Shown: positions 28,332 through 43,300 of the stretch, piece by piece
Layout of the letters: each line of letters begins with the position of its first letter
How positions within the stretch are numbered: the first letter of the stretch is position 1
From: Penelope pileata
Taxonomy: Eukaryota > Chordata > Aves > Galliformes > Cracidae
Length of the DNA stretch: 64,000 nucleotides
Reading direction: 5' to 3'
Assembly: GCA_013396635.1 (NCBI GenBank)
Contig: WBMW01001699.1
Coordinates: 123,678 to 187,677, forward strand
The notes under the pieces: generated by a model
The model's database searches: none
What the model was told of the DNA's origin: nothing
The model's input: the letters and a program-made list of their open reading frames with translations, nothing else
Program-made: the position numbers and the translations under genes

Positions 28332-31300
28332 GTAGGTGTCAGACACTGTAGAGAATCTTGTAAGTTCTTTTTTTCTTCCTTTTCATTTTGAAAAAAGGAG
28401 GAATTTTAGTTAGGGTTGTTTTGTTCTTTTTTTTCCGTCTCAAATTGATAGCAACTATTAGTTCAAAAATCTACACATTGCTTATGGTCTGCTTAAGATG
28501 TGAACTGAGGGATAGCATGAAATGAAAAAAAAAAGATCAATGTGTCCACAGCATATAAACATTTGCAACTTATCTTGATAAGTACATGCATGTAAAATTA
28601 AGCTTGGATCTAGCAAAAGAATGTTATCGTCCCTGTTAAGAAAGATTGTCATGCCTTTGCAATGAGCAGGTTCTAAAAAACAGCTATTTCTCTGCAGATT
28701 GCCAGACACAAACACAATGAGAAGCTAAGTAAAGAATTGTTCTCCAAACAATTGCCACTCCTGCTGCTGCAGCTCATTGTGCTTTGTCTCTCCAAAACTT
28801 CGTTAAGAGCAATTACATCTTTTAAAGTAGGTGGCTAGAGAAACCGTGCTCCCCAAAGGATCCCAAAAGATTCACCATCTGTCAAAAGTGAGCCATTCTG
28901 CCACCTTTATAATTAGCATTTACTGGTACCTCACACCTACATTCTCACACCTACTGTAACATACTGTTCTTGAGAACAAGCGTATTGCCACGCTCTCATG
29001 ACGACTGTTCTTCTCAGGCATTGCTGTTATATATCATTATAAACCAAGACAAAATGCAAATGTTTACTCTAGGAAAAAATCATAATGACATCCCAAAGGA
29101 GCACATGAGTAAACACGTTTAATTGTTGCTTTTTTCCCAAACAGATCCCTGCAAGAGTTTTCAGAAAGTCCGGTTATGTCAAGATGCAACAGTCTCAGCT
29201 CTTCCCACTCTCTCACTGGTGGACCACAGAGGTTAGTCACTACCATGTGTTTCCAGCTGGGAATGCAAGGAATTAGCCCCTTTAGGGATTAATAAATCTG
29301 GTTACAATTTTCTGGAATATGCGGTTCCAAGATTTAGTGTGTAAAAACATCTCATTTATTTTAACATGATCAAAATTACCCTCTTAGTAACAGGTGTCTG
29401 ATCTCTAGTGCATTTGTGTAGTAAAATAAACAGGCAAAACAAAAAACCCTACCTGAAAGCACAGTGTTCTTTGAATTAATTGGAAGATAAAATACTTTAA
29501 GGTCTTATGGCAGCTGCAGCATCTCACCTGTATCATGTCTTGAAAGAAGTGAGCCTGCAGAGCTGTAAGCCTACACCTTTTACACCTTTTATTAACATTT
29601 CTCTTGTTAAGCTCTCTAGATACCATGCCACCAGATGCCTCTGGGGAAAGAAACCAGTGTTAATCTCCCAGCATTGTGACTGAAAATAACTACTTTCACT
29701 TAAGTCTCTGCAAGAGGGAAGAAGAATGGAAGAGAAATATTTAATAAAACCAAGGCCATATAATAGCCATTGTGAGAGAGAAGTGGTACCAAGATAGCGG
29801 TGTAAATAATACTGATGTTTTCACCACAGCATCACTGAATGGCTGTCACTCTGTGAAAAGGATCCGGTGGAGATTCTCCTTGACTTGGGGTTTGGTACAG
29901 AAGAACCTGATGTCTGCACTAAAATCCCTCCTCGATTCCTCAGTGGTTCTTCTGTGGCAAATGGGATCAACATCCGAGTCTTTTTGGAAGCCCAAAAGCA
30001 GCGCATGGACATTGAGCAGCCAGACCTATATGGTAGGTGGAGAAAAATATCTCCATTTTTTTTTGCCAAAATACACAAAAGAAGGAATTTTAGCCAGGAA
30101 GTAAAATAAGTAGCATGGGGATGGAGAGGGTAGAAAAGAAGAAGCTTATGAGAGAAAGTGTGTGAAAAAAGGATGCGTATTCAGGAGATATCAAGAATTC
30201 TCATTTCCTTTTCCCTTCTGTGGGAGCGCGACCCTTCTCACAGTGAAATGTGCAGAGCAGCTGGTGAGATCCCAGCCTCCCATCACTAGGGCTGCCAGAC
30301 CCTGTGCACCAGACCTGCAAATCTCTAGCTAGAACCTAACAGTATGGTCATTCAAATATGCCCTAATATATGGATGAGAATCTTATTTTAAGCACAATAA
30401 GATTGCACCACTTAAAGCACACAATCTTTATTTTTATTTGCTTTAGATGGTTTTGGTTCACATTTTGTGTGTTTAGCAGTTAAGAAATGGATACAAGGTC
30501 TTCACCCTGAGGATATATCAGCATTAAAATAGCATTGTTGATTCTCTGGTATATCACCCATCTGAAAAGTCCAATTTTGACATCATTTCCCCTCATGTTT
30601 GCTGCACAGGATAGCCAGATGGCTCTTGAAATCTTCTGTTTGCTTAAGATGCTCAGTGAAGCAAGATCTCTCGTATAGTCAGTGCATTCCTGTTTAGAAT
30701 TACACCAAAGAATGGATATGGATGGAATAAGAATTGAAACAGAAATGTCAGAGCATCATGGAAAATGTGTTTTTTCCCTCTTTCTCCCTCTTTTTATAGC
30801 AAGGCCTATGCACACATTTCAATATTTACAGCAAACTGACACATCAAACAGGTTTCTCAGCTCTCACACTTTTTCTCTCTCTGCAACTCCTGAGAGAGAA
30901 GAAGAGAGGCAACAGAGATAATCTGTGTGAGTAGATGAAGGATGGAGACCTCAGGGAATAAGGTAGAGAGCTCAGAGTCAATGAAAGGAAAGAGTTTCTA
31001 GGGAAGGAGTTTGCACAGTGCAGGCAAGCAGTGGTAAGCCAAGGTGTAAATTAAGGACCAGCCTTTCAGCAGTCCTCAATGGGAGCACTCTTAGTAAATA
31101 TTAATGGCTTGTCTGTCTGGGGGAGTTACTGTGAAGTTAGTTAAGGTCTGAATTTCTATTTTGGTAGGTGTGATGTCCATCAAAATATATTATCTTGCTT
31201 TTGACAGGTTGGGAGGGGGTTTTCACACCATCTGCTTAGGCCTCCAAAGTATGTGCCTGGGCTGGGAACATTTAATCGAGAGAGGTGGCATCCATCCTTC

Positions 31301-34300
31301 AGAAATGCTTACTTCTTCTCTCTTCACTGACTCTACATGTTTCCCTATATGTGGTGGAACCTACTCTATCTGCCTTCAGCAGATAAAACTGCACCGAAAT
31401 TTTCTGGCAGTTAATTATCCAGCTCTTTGAAAGCAAAAGCCTAAATTCCCTGTAATGGCATTAAAGAAGATAGGTGCTTTTGAAGGAAAGCCTCCTGAAG
31501 AAGATACAGATAAATTTCTTTCTCTGTCATTAAGTAGAAAGTTCATGTCTAGAGATATTCCATGGCATTTACCTTTCCATGGACCTTTCAGAGTGCCCAA
31601 TGCTTTACTGTCACAAGACTGTCTCACCAGGGCATGGAGGTAGAAGTGCCACAATGACACAGATTTCATACCTCCTCTAGACACTTAACACTGTATTGAG
31701 CCACTGTTCCCAAAGACACGCTGGATGAATTCAGCTATTGTCACACAGTTTGGTTTATTATCTCTAAACCATTTCAATGCGAATAGTCTGAATTGCTCTC
31801 ATTTGTCTCTAGACACCAAAAAGAAAGAGTTTAGTCTGAATTAGTGAATGCTTGAGAAGTTGTCTCATTTTCCGTTTACTTACTCCTGAAACAGCAGAGA
31901 AAGGTACTTGGTTTAGTATGGCATGTTAGTTTGAGAAGGTGAATGATGAGGAGAGGGATTATAGGAACTGAATGGGTGACAACAAACCTGGAGGGGAAAA
32001 AGAATGGGACTGAGGTAAGAGAGACTGATGACTTCCATAGCAGAGTGATCTGTCTCCACTTCCATATTTCCTTCATTTTCTAGTACAATCTTTTCCTTCT
32101 TGTTTGGCTCCTCCCTTACTGTGATGCAAATAATTTTCCAGTTCTGCTCCATTGCATGTGGATTGTTTTGAATACATGTGGTTTGTTATAGAGTGATTCA
32201 TTAATTGTCTCCATGCTTGGCTCCATTCTTAAGCATTGTCAGGGGGAGTCTTTAAATGGTTCAGATCACAAAAATAAGTTGCATTTTCAACAATGTCAGT
32301 CACCGTTTAGGTATAGCAGATCCAAAAGAAAAACTTAGCCCCACCATTCACTGATGTTGAAAATTTTACTGACCTCATTAGAAGTAACATTTGATTTCCA
32401 AACCAGTGAAATAATGTCACCTGAGAATCAGCAGTTATGTTAAGTAAAAAATAATTGTATTTCTGAGTATATTGATCCAAAAACTCTTTTAAAACTTCAG
32501 GTTTACGAATATTTTTGTTCCAAATTTTTGAAATGTTTTAATCCGACTATTAAAAATCAAATGAAATCCACACATCTTAGTGCCACTTTTCCATATTACC
32601 ATATCTAAATCTACTTGGGGTTTTGGGTCTTGTTTCTAGGGATTTTTTGCCCATTTCATAGAATCATAGAATGGTTTGGAGCGGATCTTAAAGCCCATCC
32701 AATTTCAACCCCCTGCCACAGACAGGGTTGCCACCCACCAGATCAGGCTGCTCAGGGTCCCATCCAACCTGGCCTTGACAACTCCAGGGATGGGGCATCC
32801 ACAACTTCTCTGGGCAACCTGTGCCAGTGCCTCACCACTGTCATAGTGAAGAGTATCTTATATCTAATCTAAATCTACCTTATTGTGGTTTAAAGCCGTT
32901 TCCCCTTGCCCTATTATGGCATTCCCGAAAAAGAGACTTTCCCATAGGCCCCCTTTAGGTACTGGAAGGCTGCTATAAGGTCTCCCTGGAGCCTTCTCTA
33001 GGCGAAATAACTCCACTGTCTGCTTTGACCTGCAAGCTGTATTTGTTTTGATGCAGCCCAGGATATACTTGGCTTTCTGGACTGCAAGCACACATTGCCA
33101 TTTCACACTGAGCTTTTCATCCGCTAGAACACCTAGGTCCTTCTCCACAGGGCTATTCTATTCTTGTGGCCCAGCCTGTATTCATTGTCAGGATTGTCCT
33201 GGCCGAGGTGTCTCAGCTGCTGCAAGCACCTTGCTGAAACCCAAATCCTGCTCTCTTCTGTGATATATTCAGTGTATTCAGTAGACACCATTTCTCATGA
33301 TATATGATTGTTGTGTGACCACCACAGCTAAGCTAGCAGGGAGGGGCACACATCACTGAAAGTGTATTTTAGTCAGTAAAACCATCCCTAGAAGAGAAAT
33401 GAAATATAAATTGCTAAATACATTCTCTGAGCTACAGCTTCGGTTCAAGCAATGACAGCATTGCCAAGGCTCAAGGAGAAACAATCTAAAAAAGGAAAAT
33501 ATCTTAACACATGACAAAGTAGAAAATGCTGAAATTTCATTTTTATTTTTCTTGAGAAAAACATCAATTTCAGATAAGCCTCCATTTCATTTTCCCACTA
33601 AACATTTTGATTTTTTTTTTTCGAATTCTGCAGTTCTCTGTGGGGAAAAAAAAGTTGACTGAAAGTTCTCAATGATTCTGGAAACGTCTGTGTTCCTTCA
33701 TTCCTCTGTGAGCCTGTTGAAAACTTTCCAAACCTCTTACGCAGATAGCTTTGTCAGCCTATGTAATACCAGATTTAGGGAAGAAGGAACAAAACTGTGA
33801 ACATTCCTTCGTAAATTCTAAAATGGTAGATCAGAAAGTCATTAGAATTGCTATGGAAGATAAAGATTTTGTTGAAGATTCATTGATCTTGTTTATGGGA
33901 AGGCCATTTGCTGACTCACCTGAAGTTTCTAGTGAAAAAAAAATCTGCAGTTGCGTCCTTCAGAACCTCACTTGTGGTACAGATTTAGACCATTTAGCAG
34001 CGGGCTTCAGGGACTAAGGAGTTTGTATCAGCCTCTTGCCTATTTGAGGCATGCTCCTTGGGGAGCACCCCTAGAAACCAAAGCAACAGCTTGCCCGGAA
34101 AGAAAAATTCCACAAAGCAAGGCTGTCCCTGGCATAATTTCTTTGTGACATTGCATGTAAATGAACATTTTTCATTTACCATTTCTTTTGTTGTTTGATT
34201 TGTTCTTTAGGTGTCACAGACTCTTTGGTATAATTTACCAAAGCTAAGCAGTGTGTAAAAACTACTTAAAACTGCAGCAGTTTTGGTTCTGTCAGAATCA

Positions 34301-37300
34301 GAATGTCTGGACTGCTCTGTCTCTGTCAGTCAAAGGAGATTAGCACTTGGCATTTTTGTGGCCATATAAAATACTGAGGCTAAAATGGCTTTACGTGGAG
34401 ATCATGTTGTAGCACAGTGGATGCACAAAACCAAAAATGATTTGCCCTGACATCCCAAACTTTCACAAATGCAAACTATCCAACAGTCTGTGCTCATGGA
34501 TCAAATAACACCTTTAAACAAAATCAGGTAACACCTTTAACTATGGCTTAAAAAGTGGCAACAACGACAACGTCTTCCTCCAGTGTTAAAAATCAGACAG
34601 TATCTGGTGGGGAGGGGGGGGAGGNNNNNNNNNNNNNNNNNNNNNNNNNNNNNNNNNNNNNNNNNNTGGGATAGGGGAAGGAGTATTCTTGAGATATTGC
34701 AATTATTAAGAATTATACATTATGATATTAGTCCTCGATGCAAAGGACTCACTCAAATCCATGTTAAATATCCCCTTGTCTAACTGTCGATGAAGCAGCA
34801 TTACCAACAGCCTGCATGCTGTAAATTTGGCTGCTCTCTAACAGAAATGGCAGCCAAGTATGTTAGCATTTTGCCATCTACTGTCCTCAATGAATCTCTC
34901 AAGGAAGGAGAAGTCCAGGTGATATATTCATCGCCTCAGGATGGATGCAGACACAATACATAAGTGAATGTGTTACATTTCCTTGTATATATAACTTTGT
35001 AGTGTTGTAGAGGAGGAAATCTCCAGGATCCCTTAGGCAAGATATAATTCATTTCTTTTTAGATGCTATGCCATGGAAAAACTGGCAAAAATTAAAAAAT
35101 CTTGATGCAATTTTTAAAAAAAAGAAGAAAAAGGTAACCTGTATACAATATCAGCTATGAGCTTCTGGGGGATAAGTGTTTTGCTTCATGTTGCTCTGAA
35201 AATGAGGGCATAACGTGTATGGTCACTTTTTATCACTATATATTTATCAGGATATATACATTTTGCAATTATCCCGGCCAGCAGCCAGCTGTAAATGTTT
35301 AAGGTCAGATTTTAATAACCTTATTCACATGAATTTTGGTAAGTCCCCAAATACAGCATCCAAATCTGGTCCAGCCAGCTGGAGAATTTCAGGCTGGATT
35401 CTATAACCTTTATTCATGCAGAGCAACATTCAGCTGTACTTGTCCCAATGTTTTTAATGCTATGTGTTTGGCTGATACAAAAAACCATGCAGTGGTGTCT
35501 GCATATAGCCTGAATGGAAGCAAATAGTAGAAAAAAATTGCCCATTTTGAATCTGATACTTAGTATGTTACTCAGCAATGACAAGTTTGAATGATCACTG
35601 CCACAGATTATTTGTTTTTATATTTTTTGATAACCATGTTGCCTTCTATTCTGACAAACTTAAGGGCGTTTTCAACAACTGGAAGTACTTGACCACATCA
35701 CCAGCGCCCTCTCGTCTTTGCTGACTGATGTGAACACCCAGCAGACCAAAGCACAGGAAACTGGTGGGACTGAGACCAGTCTTTCAGATGCTGTGGGGAG
35801 CAGACCTGTGGTCACACAAGCAAAGAGAAGAATAGGTCAGCTCCTGAGAAGGGCTTCTCGGCAGACAGCACTACTGAAACAGGGCTCACTGGCTCCTGAG
35901 GAAGACAACATGCCTGGCACAGAAGAGCAACATGACCTTTGTGTGGATCTTGCTGAGAGGGGACCAATCTGGGCAGGATTTTCTGCATGTGTTACCTTGG
36001 GCTGTCTGACTCAGGAGCAAACCTGCAGAGACAAAGGTCCCTCAGCTTATCCCATATCCCATGGCCCACCAGCTCTGCCAGGGAAAACCTGGTCTTCATC
36101 AAATTTAGTGACAAAACAGCCCCACCTTTCTTCTCTGTGTGAGATGTCTGCCAAAGACAGGCCAAGAAAGGAACACCATTTACTTTTGGCCCACACGCTC
36201 AAAAAAGTGGCAGGGCTGAACTGCAGGCCTCCAGACTCATTTGAAATGGAAGAGGTGAGGTGGATTTTTGTATGTTGCTCTCTGTCAGTGTCTCCCTGCC
36301 TATGTTTATTGTGTAGGTTTGGATTCTCGTCTTCAGAATGGATGCTAGAGTAAATTACTTTAAACACCATGCAGCAGCATTATGGGGAAAAACAGTGGGA
36401 TTTATGCTGCTCATTGGGGTTTTTATTATTTCAAATTGTCTTTGTGTTGGGATACTGTCAAAGAAGTTGGCACTGAAGTTACTGAGGTAGGATTCATTCA
36501 ACCAGTATGATAGTGTAAGATGCCAATATGTTTTATGCAGTGCTATGTTGTTGGTTTTCTTTTTCCAGAAGGAAGTTGCAGGAACACTAATGCATATGGT
36601 AAAGGATATTTTTACAGATCCAGCCATTAACCAGTTTGTTGGGTTTTATATATATATATATATATCTCTTTTTTCCTCTGTGCTCATGTTCTGATGTGCT
36701 CTTTCAGAAAGTTTCATTGCAAAATTAGCCTAGGCTTTATAGCTGTGTTTGAAATATTTTATCACTCTGTAAGCTGAACATCCTATAAACAGAATAAATC
36801 AGAACAGCAGTTTGTTCTCATATCTGCTGTCGGCAAATTCCATGATACTCAGCTATCTATGTGTTTTAGCAACAGTGGGTTGTCAGCAGGGTTCAAAATG
36901 AAGTAGCAGAGACCAGGATACTTGCCAGTCCCCTTATTACATCTAGAATTGTGTCAGCAGCAGCTTTTCTGGCCATACTACTGCAGAAAAAGGGCTACAG
37001 TATGATTATCTCCAACCATACAGACTTCACTGGGATACTGACTATTCTGTGTCCATCCATCCACCCACCCTTTCCAGACATCCATCATGAGTGAGGAAAA
37101 GGAAGGAGTCTTACAGTTCTACTGTAAGAAACAAAGAAAATAGGAGAAACGGCAGAACTGACAATCCCCTGAATACACAGGGAACTTGGGATGGAGGGAG
37201 GGAGGGAAGGAGCAGCAAATGACTGGAAAAGGTGGGAGGCCTAGAAGTTTTTTCTAGTTTTGACAGAATTAGAAAAGATCAGGTTAAGGTGGTGGCATTC

Positions 37301-40300
37301 TTCTTGAGGAAAGGGCATTTATCTTTTCAAGCCTTTCCAAAGGTAATTTTCTGTGAAAGTTTTGGTGCAGCCTTTGTATTGGCAGAGCTGACTCAAGAGT
37401 TGGAGCGTATGTCTGACTATCACCCTCAGTGTGGGAGAGGGTGTCTTACAGAGATCTCTGGCACAGTGAGATCCAAAAGTAGCCCACATGTCTTTGCAAA
37501 GCACTTAGCATGCCGGACTTGCAGCTCTGTGACTAGAGGCTCTCACAAAAGGGAAGGCATTGACAAAGCAGTGAATACACACAATAGTAAACTCCTCAGT
37601 TTGGTGTCTAAGATGATTTTAGAAATGCCATGTTCAGATTAGACTGGTTATACATTGTTTAACTTCTGGGTATTCTCTACCACATCGTTACATTAAGGCT
37701 GTAAGAACAATGCAGTGGCTGAAAGCCTAATGCCACCTACCTTGTTAGCCTGACAATGGCCAGTAGCAGATGTCTGTGGGGACCATAAGAGACAGGTATG
37801 TATACAGCGATTCTTCTCTTTCTGGCCTTTGACAATGAGGGATTTAGAGATCTCTCAAGCTGCAGACTGCATCTAAGATATACCTACTATGCCTGTGCAT
37901 GCATTACTTTTATATAATGGGTCCCTATTTCCATAAAGATTTTTCTGAAAGAAGACTATGCAGTATCATGACACAATGTTCCTCTTGATACCATGAAAAA
38001 GACAAATAGATTCTCATTCTCAGAGGAAAGAAATTTCTGACCTTACATACACTCTTTGGCAGGAATTTGCCTCCATATGGCTATATTTCCTTGGATTTCT
38101 TCTACTAAGTCTCAAATTTTTCTAGGGACATTTCTCTGAGGCTGTTCAAATAAGATTGTTAGTGCATTTACAGGCTGGAAACATTAATCTGTTGATTGCC
38201 TGAGGAAGACGTGGAAAGCTTTAGGGACTTGGACTTACTTGGGCTTACTTTATGTTAAGACCATATTTAAAAAAAAAAAAAAAAAAAAAAAAATAAAAAA
38301 AAAAAAGACCAGAAAGGAACCATCTGAAAGATCTAACATTTTCACTTAGAAATATTTAGATATTTTTTATTCCAGTGCCTTTCCTCTCACCCCCCCCCCA
38401 AATAATCATTACTATCAATATAAATTTTTCTTCTTCCTTTTCAGATTCAGAGCTTTGAGGATGAAATTGCATGTGGAAATACTCCTGACATCACTTCACG
38501 TGAGTGTTAAGAAACAGACATTTTACCAGATTTTTTTTTAAAGTATTGTTCTCATGTAGTTTCTTCTGAAGCTTCTTCTAAGAATATGTTTTCCCACTCT
38601 GCTCCCATCACCTCTGGTATTGGATACATTGTTCTAAGCATGACAGCCTAGCATGGCCGGTCTAGACTTGGTAAACCACAGGCCTGTAAAATGTACTCAC
38701 CTTGTTAGGGAGACACCGAGAGTGCACCTGAAGAGGGTACCTCATATGCACAGCCTTGAGCGTTTGGAATGTCCATGTGATGCGTTATGCAGACATCTCG
38801 ACTCTTACAAGCGTCACCAAAGCTTCACTCTCAGGGACTCACCCGCCAGATCCAAGTAACCTCTTATCCGCCAACTCTCAGGTCCTAGGATCAAATGTGA
38901 GGTTAGAGTTAGCATCTCTGCAACCACTCTGTGTGCAACTCCAGCAGGGCTGTGCAACCAGGATGTTCTGGTAGCAGCATGGCCTCTGCTCCGTCATCTG
39001 AGCCCCCTATATCACATAGACTGTCATCACATGAGCAGACATAGCACTGAATCATGTTAGAAAATAACTGTTTGAGGAGCATGTGAAAGGATTAAGCACA
39101 AAGCTGTTAGACCAGATGTTATGCCGTCGTTTAGGGCAATCTGAGCTTCTATCCTGGGAAGCATTTGCTGGCAGGGGTAGAAATACTGGAGAAGATGGCT
39201 GTTCAGCCTGCAGAATAGGGAGCGTTCGGCCTTGCTCTCTTGTTAATATTGCTAACCAGAGCTTAGAGCAGGACTGGCAGGCTTTTTTTTTTTTTTTTTT
39301 TAATGGGACAGAAATTTCATATGAAAGAACCAATAAGTAGCAAGAATCAGACAGCAAGAGACAAAGGTAGAAGTCTAGTGAGTCCTCAACTTTTGAAGAC
39401 CACATTATGTCAGTTTCAGGAAGTTAGCACAAATAATGAAGCAACACAAGTTCATTCACAGGTATCTAAGAAAAATCAGATACCATTGGAACTGATCATT
39501 CCCCGATGCCATTGACTGGAGTGAGAGCTGGGTGTACAAGCGTGAAATCATGAACCTATTGGGACAGATGTCTCACTGACTTCAGTCAGGCCAGCGACAT
39601 CATGAATGTGTGGGGGGGTTATCTTGGTAAATGCTAGAGCTGAGTAAGTGTGATGGAGTATATCATCAATTCCTTGGATGTGGAGTGTTTTTTTTTTGTT
39701 GGTTTTTTTTTTTTTTTTTTGAGATTTTATTTGTTCTGAGGGTAATTTTCTTGTGTTGATTTTTTATGTGTGTGCTTTTATTAATTTTGTAATAAATTGC
39801 ATCCCTGTGGCAGGCAATTGCTCTTTCCACATCTTCTGACAGGACTGTGATTTTCAGTCTGTCACTGCATGGCTCCAATGACTTCTGGAGCTTAATGTCA
39901 GGTCCATGATGCTGCTCAGGCTGTGTAATTTGTCACCTCAGTTACATCAGGTTGCTTTGATTTTGTTTTCTGATGGATGTCTTGATCTTTATGAACAAAG
40001 ACGAACCCCATACCAGCAACCTTGCTCATAGCAGTATCTGTACAAAGAATAGCAATTCCCCAGGACTTGTGCAGTCAAAAACACCATTTGGACAAACATT
40101 CAGTGAGAAATGAACAAAAGAGAATGTGGATATAACCCAATGGGAAAAAATTCAAAATGTGATATCATACCCGCAAATGTTTCTTTTTCTTTCTTTGCCC
40201 ACTTGTAAAATATGATTATGCTATTTAATGATAGAGGCATTAGTTAGAGGATTTTGAAAACTATATAGACGTATTAATCACAACGTAAGAAAAAAAAAAA

Positions 40301-43300
40301 GTATACCCTGAACAGTCTTTTAAGACATAAAAGTAAGAATGTATGAAGGTTACTCCGAAAGTAATGCCTCCTATTTTATTATATTGGCCCATGATGTCAG
40401 AGGAGGATGTTGATGGTATGGCAGTAGAGGTTGAACCTTCCCACCAATATTCCTTTTCATTTTGTTGCCATGTGACAGATGGCAGCAGTGGTGCAGTCTG
40501 ATACAATGGCGTCTGGCATGGAAGTGTGAATGAAGAAAAGGGGTGGAATTGAATTCCTCCATGTGGAAAACACGGCACCTATTGGCATTCACCAATGCTT
40601 GCTGAACATTTATGGAGACAAAACAGGGGATGTGAGCACAGTGAGACAGTAGGTGGTGCGATTCAGCAGTGGCAGCAGCAACAGGGGGTCACCTCTGCTG
40701 GTGCATAGCTGATGGTGGTGACTATGGTGAAAAATGGTGTTTAGTAGCTGAGATTTGCTCTATCAAATAGTGTTACTGTGCTCTCTGTATCTAATTTTCA
40801 TGGAAATAAATATGAGGCATTACTTTCGGAGCGACCCGTGTATTTGGTACTAATTTCATAACAGAGAATGCAGGAAGTAATTATTTGTTTTTAATTCTGA
40901 TGTGACTGATATCCAATTAAGCGATCAATCTATTGTACAAGTAAACTGCACTTACGTAAGATATATGCCTTCACAGCACCACAATACTATTCAAGAGTTT
41001 TGTTTGAACAGTGAAATTTCTCCCTCTTCCTTCCTCTCTTGTTTTAGAGTTGTGGTGCTTGGCTTAGATTTAAAATCAAGATTTTAGTCTTTTTTATAGG
41101 CTATATTTGTATTCTCCTTTTCCCACTGCTCTTAAATGACATGCCCCTCCATACCCACGGGATTCCTAGTGTGACCTCAATTTGCTGTGTATCATGGAAG
41201 CTGCCTAAAAATTACTGATGATTAATGGGGTATTGTTAGTTGTACCAACTCTAGCAAAGATTCCTATCAAATGAGCAGAATTTGTCTCAGACCCATTAGC
41301 AGGGGCCCTCAAAGCAGGAGCTAGAGGGAAGCAGGGCCCAGGTTCCATCTGGTGCCTAGACAAGGAAAACCTCAGATCCCAGGAGAACATGCCTGAAATT
41401 AGATTTGGATTGCAAATCCTTTGGGGTACAAGCTGCCTATTTTACAAGGATCGTGCAGTGCCTGGTACCCTAAGGGCCTGCTCTTGTTTGATTGTGGACT
41501 CTGTGAGAAAGAGAGCCATGATGAAGATGTTGGAGTCTGGCATGACCCTGCTGAAATGAGATCTTACCTGAGTGGAGAAGCATGAGGTGCCCACCGTGAG
41601 AAGAAATAGAGACAGATAGGAGCAGACTGCTTTGCCTGAATGGAGCATATTAGAGACGGGTGACTTATGGAAGTGCTCATCCCGGTGGTATTGTCCCTTG
41701 GCTCAGTAGCCTGGCCTCAATTTTAGTCCAATTGCTTAATTTTCTACACTCCCCATGAAAGCCAATTCCCTGGCTGCTGTGTGTCTTCTTTATATTTCTC
41801 CATAATGTAGATTCTGGCTGTTTAACTGCAGTAGGCTTTATGATAGGGCTTTTTTTCCCTCTCTCTTGGCAGAATGCTGAGACTTAATTTTAAAAGACGC
41901 TCAAACCCCCAAACATCCCTGAATGACTTACAGGGAAAGAAGAGTGTTTTCTAGCTCTGTTTTAAAAAATATTACAATCTTTTTTATTAGGCAATTTTAT
42001 CATTGTTATAAATAAGTAATTGTACTGGGGAGAAGGGATAATCCTTATTTAATTAAATTCATCTATACTCCCAGGTTGGCAGCAACCAGACATATGTGAG
42101 ACTAATACCCACAGCCTGCCTGTATGCATGTGCAATTAAAAATTCACTCTACAGTAGCACTGGCAGTTTAGTGTTGCTTTTGGCATTTACAAATTCTTTT
42201 ATTTTGTGACTTTTTTTTTACCATACACATATGCTGGAGCAGATGTTGCTTATTTGTTGTTTATTCAAATCTGTAGGCTCTGGCAGCTAACTCCATTGTT
42301 CTGTAATGAAGCTTTATTCACTGTCCTGTATTAGGACCCAGCAAACGCATGACAGGCAGAGTTAGCTCTCAGCAGGAACTACAGTTATTGTCCTTACTTA
42401 TTGGCTGTTTATATTCTAAAGCTCACAGTTGAGAAAGCTGGCTGGGCAGGGTAAGGGGCTGGGGATGCTGTGTGCAGAGGAAAATTACTCGACTCCTCTC
42501 ACTGTATCTTTGCCCTGATGAGGTGCAGGCTTGCATGTAAACTCATCTGTTGCAGGGATTTCATTTTCAGCACTGGAAAAATAGAGCTGTTCTCCCTCTC
42601 TGCCCCCTCTTCTGCCTTGTTCCACCCCCCACCCCTGCTGTTCCTTCCTTTTTCAATTAGCCTTTGTAAAGCACTGGGTTTAACTAAAGGATGTTCCAGT
42701 GTTGTTCATTCCCTTAACTCAGCACGTGCCTGAAAATTCATTAGCACACACATCTATTAGGGAGTCAGTGTTACTTAGGTGAGCCTTGTAGGGTCCCTCT
42801 CTCTCTCACTTCTTTCTTGCTTCCCTCTAGCTCTGCGGGGCGGCCACATACTTGAGAGGCATGAATTCCTGCACGGTGCTGACCCGGGCATCAAGTGCCA
42901 GCAGAAAGGCATTAGCCTGCTGGAAAAGCCCTTGGTAGCCCAGGAGGCAATCAATCAGGGAAGTAACCACCTCCATCTGGCTCCCTGTGACATGGTAACT
43001 TGCTACTGAAGCGTCTGTGATTCATCTTGTCCCAACGAGTGGTGCCAGGGATTGCATACACCCATTTTTTTGCAGCAGCTGGGAACGTTCTAGCTTCCCC
43101 GCATGCTGAGCTAAAGCGTTAGCTCCTGTGACTTATCAAGTGGCAATTCTTTCAATTATCACACCTTCACTCCTCCTACTCACAGACTTCTCTTATGGTT
43201 TGGCACCATGGGAATATTCACAGAATGCAATTGGCATTTCTTTTAATTGACTGAGTGCCAAGAATGTGAATCCTCTTTGTTGTCTATTATCCATTGTAAT

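Larger units (their letters stand above)
30033..35664 (+). other. ITPRID1 intron 3
   Basis: 5.6 kb between the two halves of the KRAP domain. It holds the CR1 at 32657-33241 and the N gap. No other exon was recognised. Confidence 0.85.
36255..38444 (+). other. ITPRID1 intron 4
   Basis: 2.2 kb with TA, GGGA and poly(A) simple repeats only. Confidence 0.85.
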
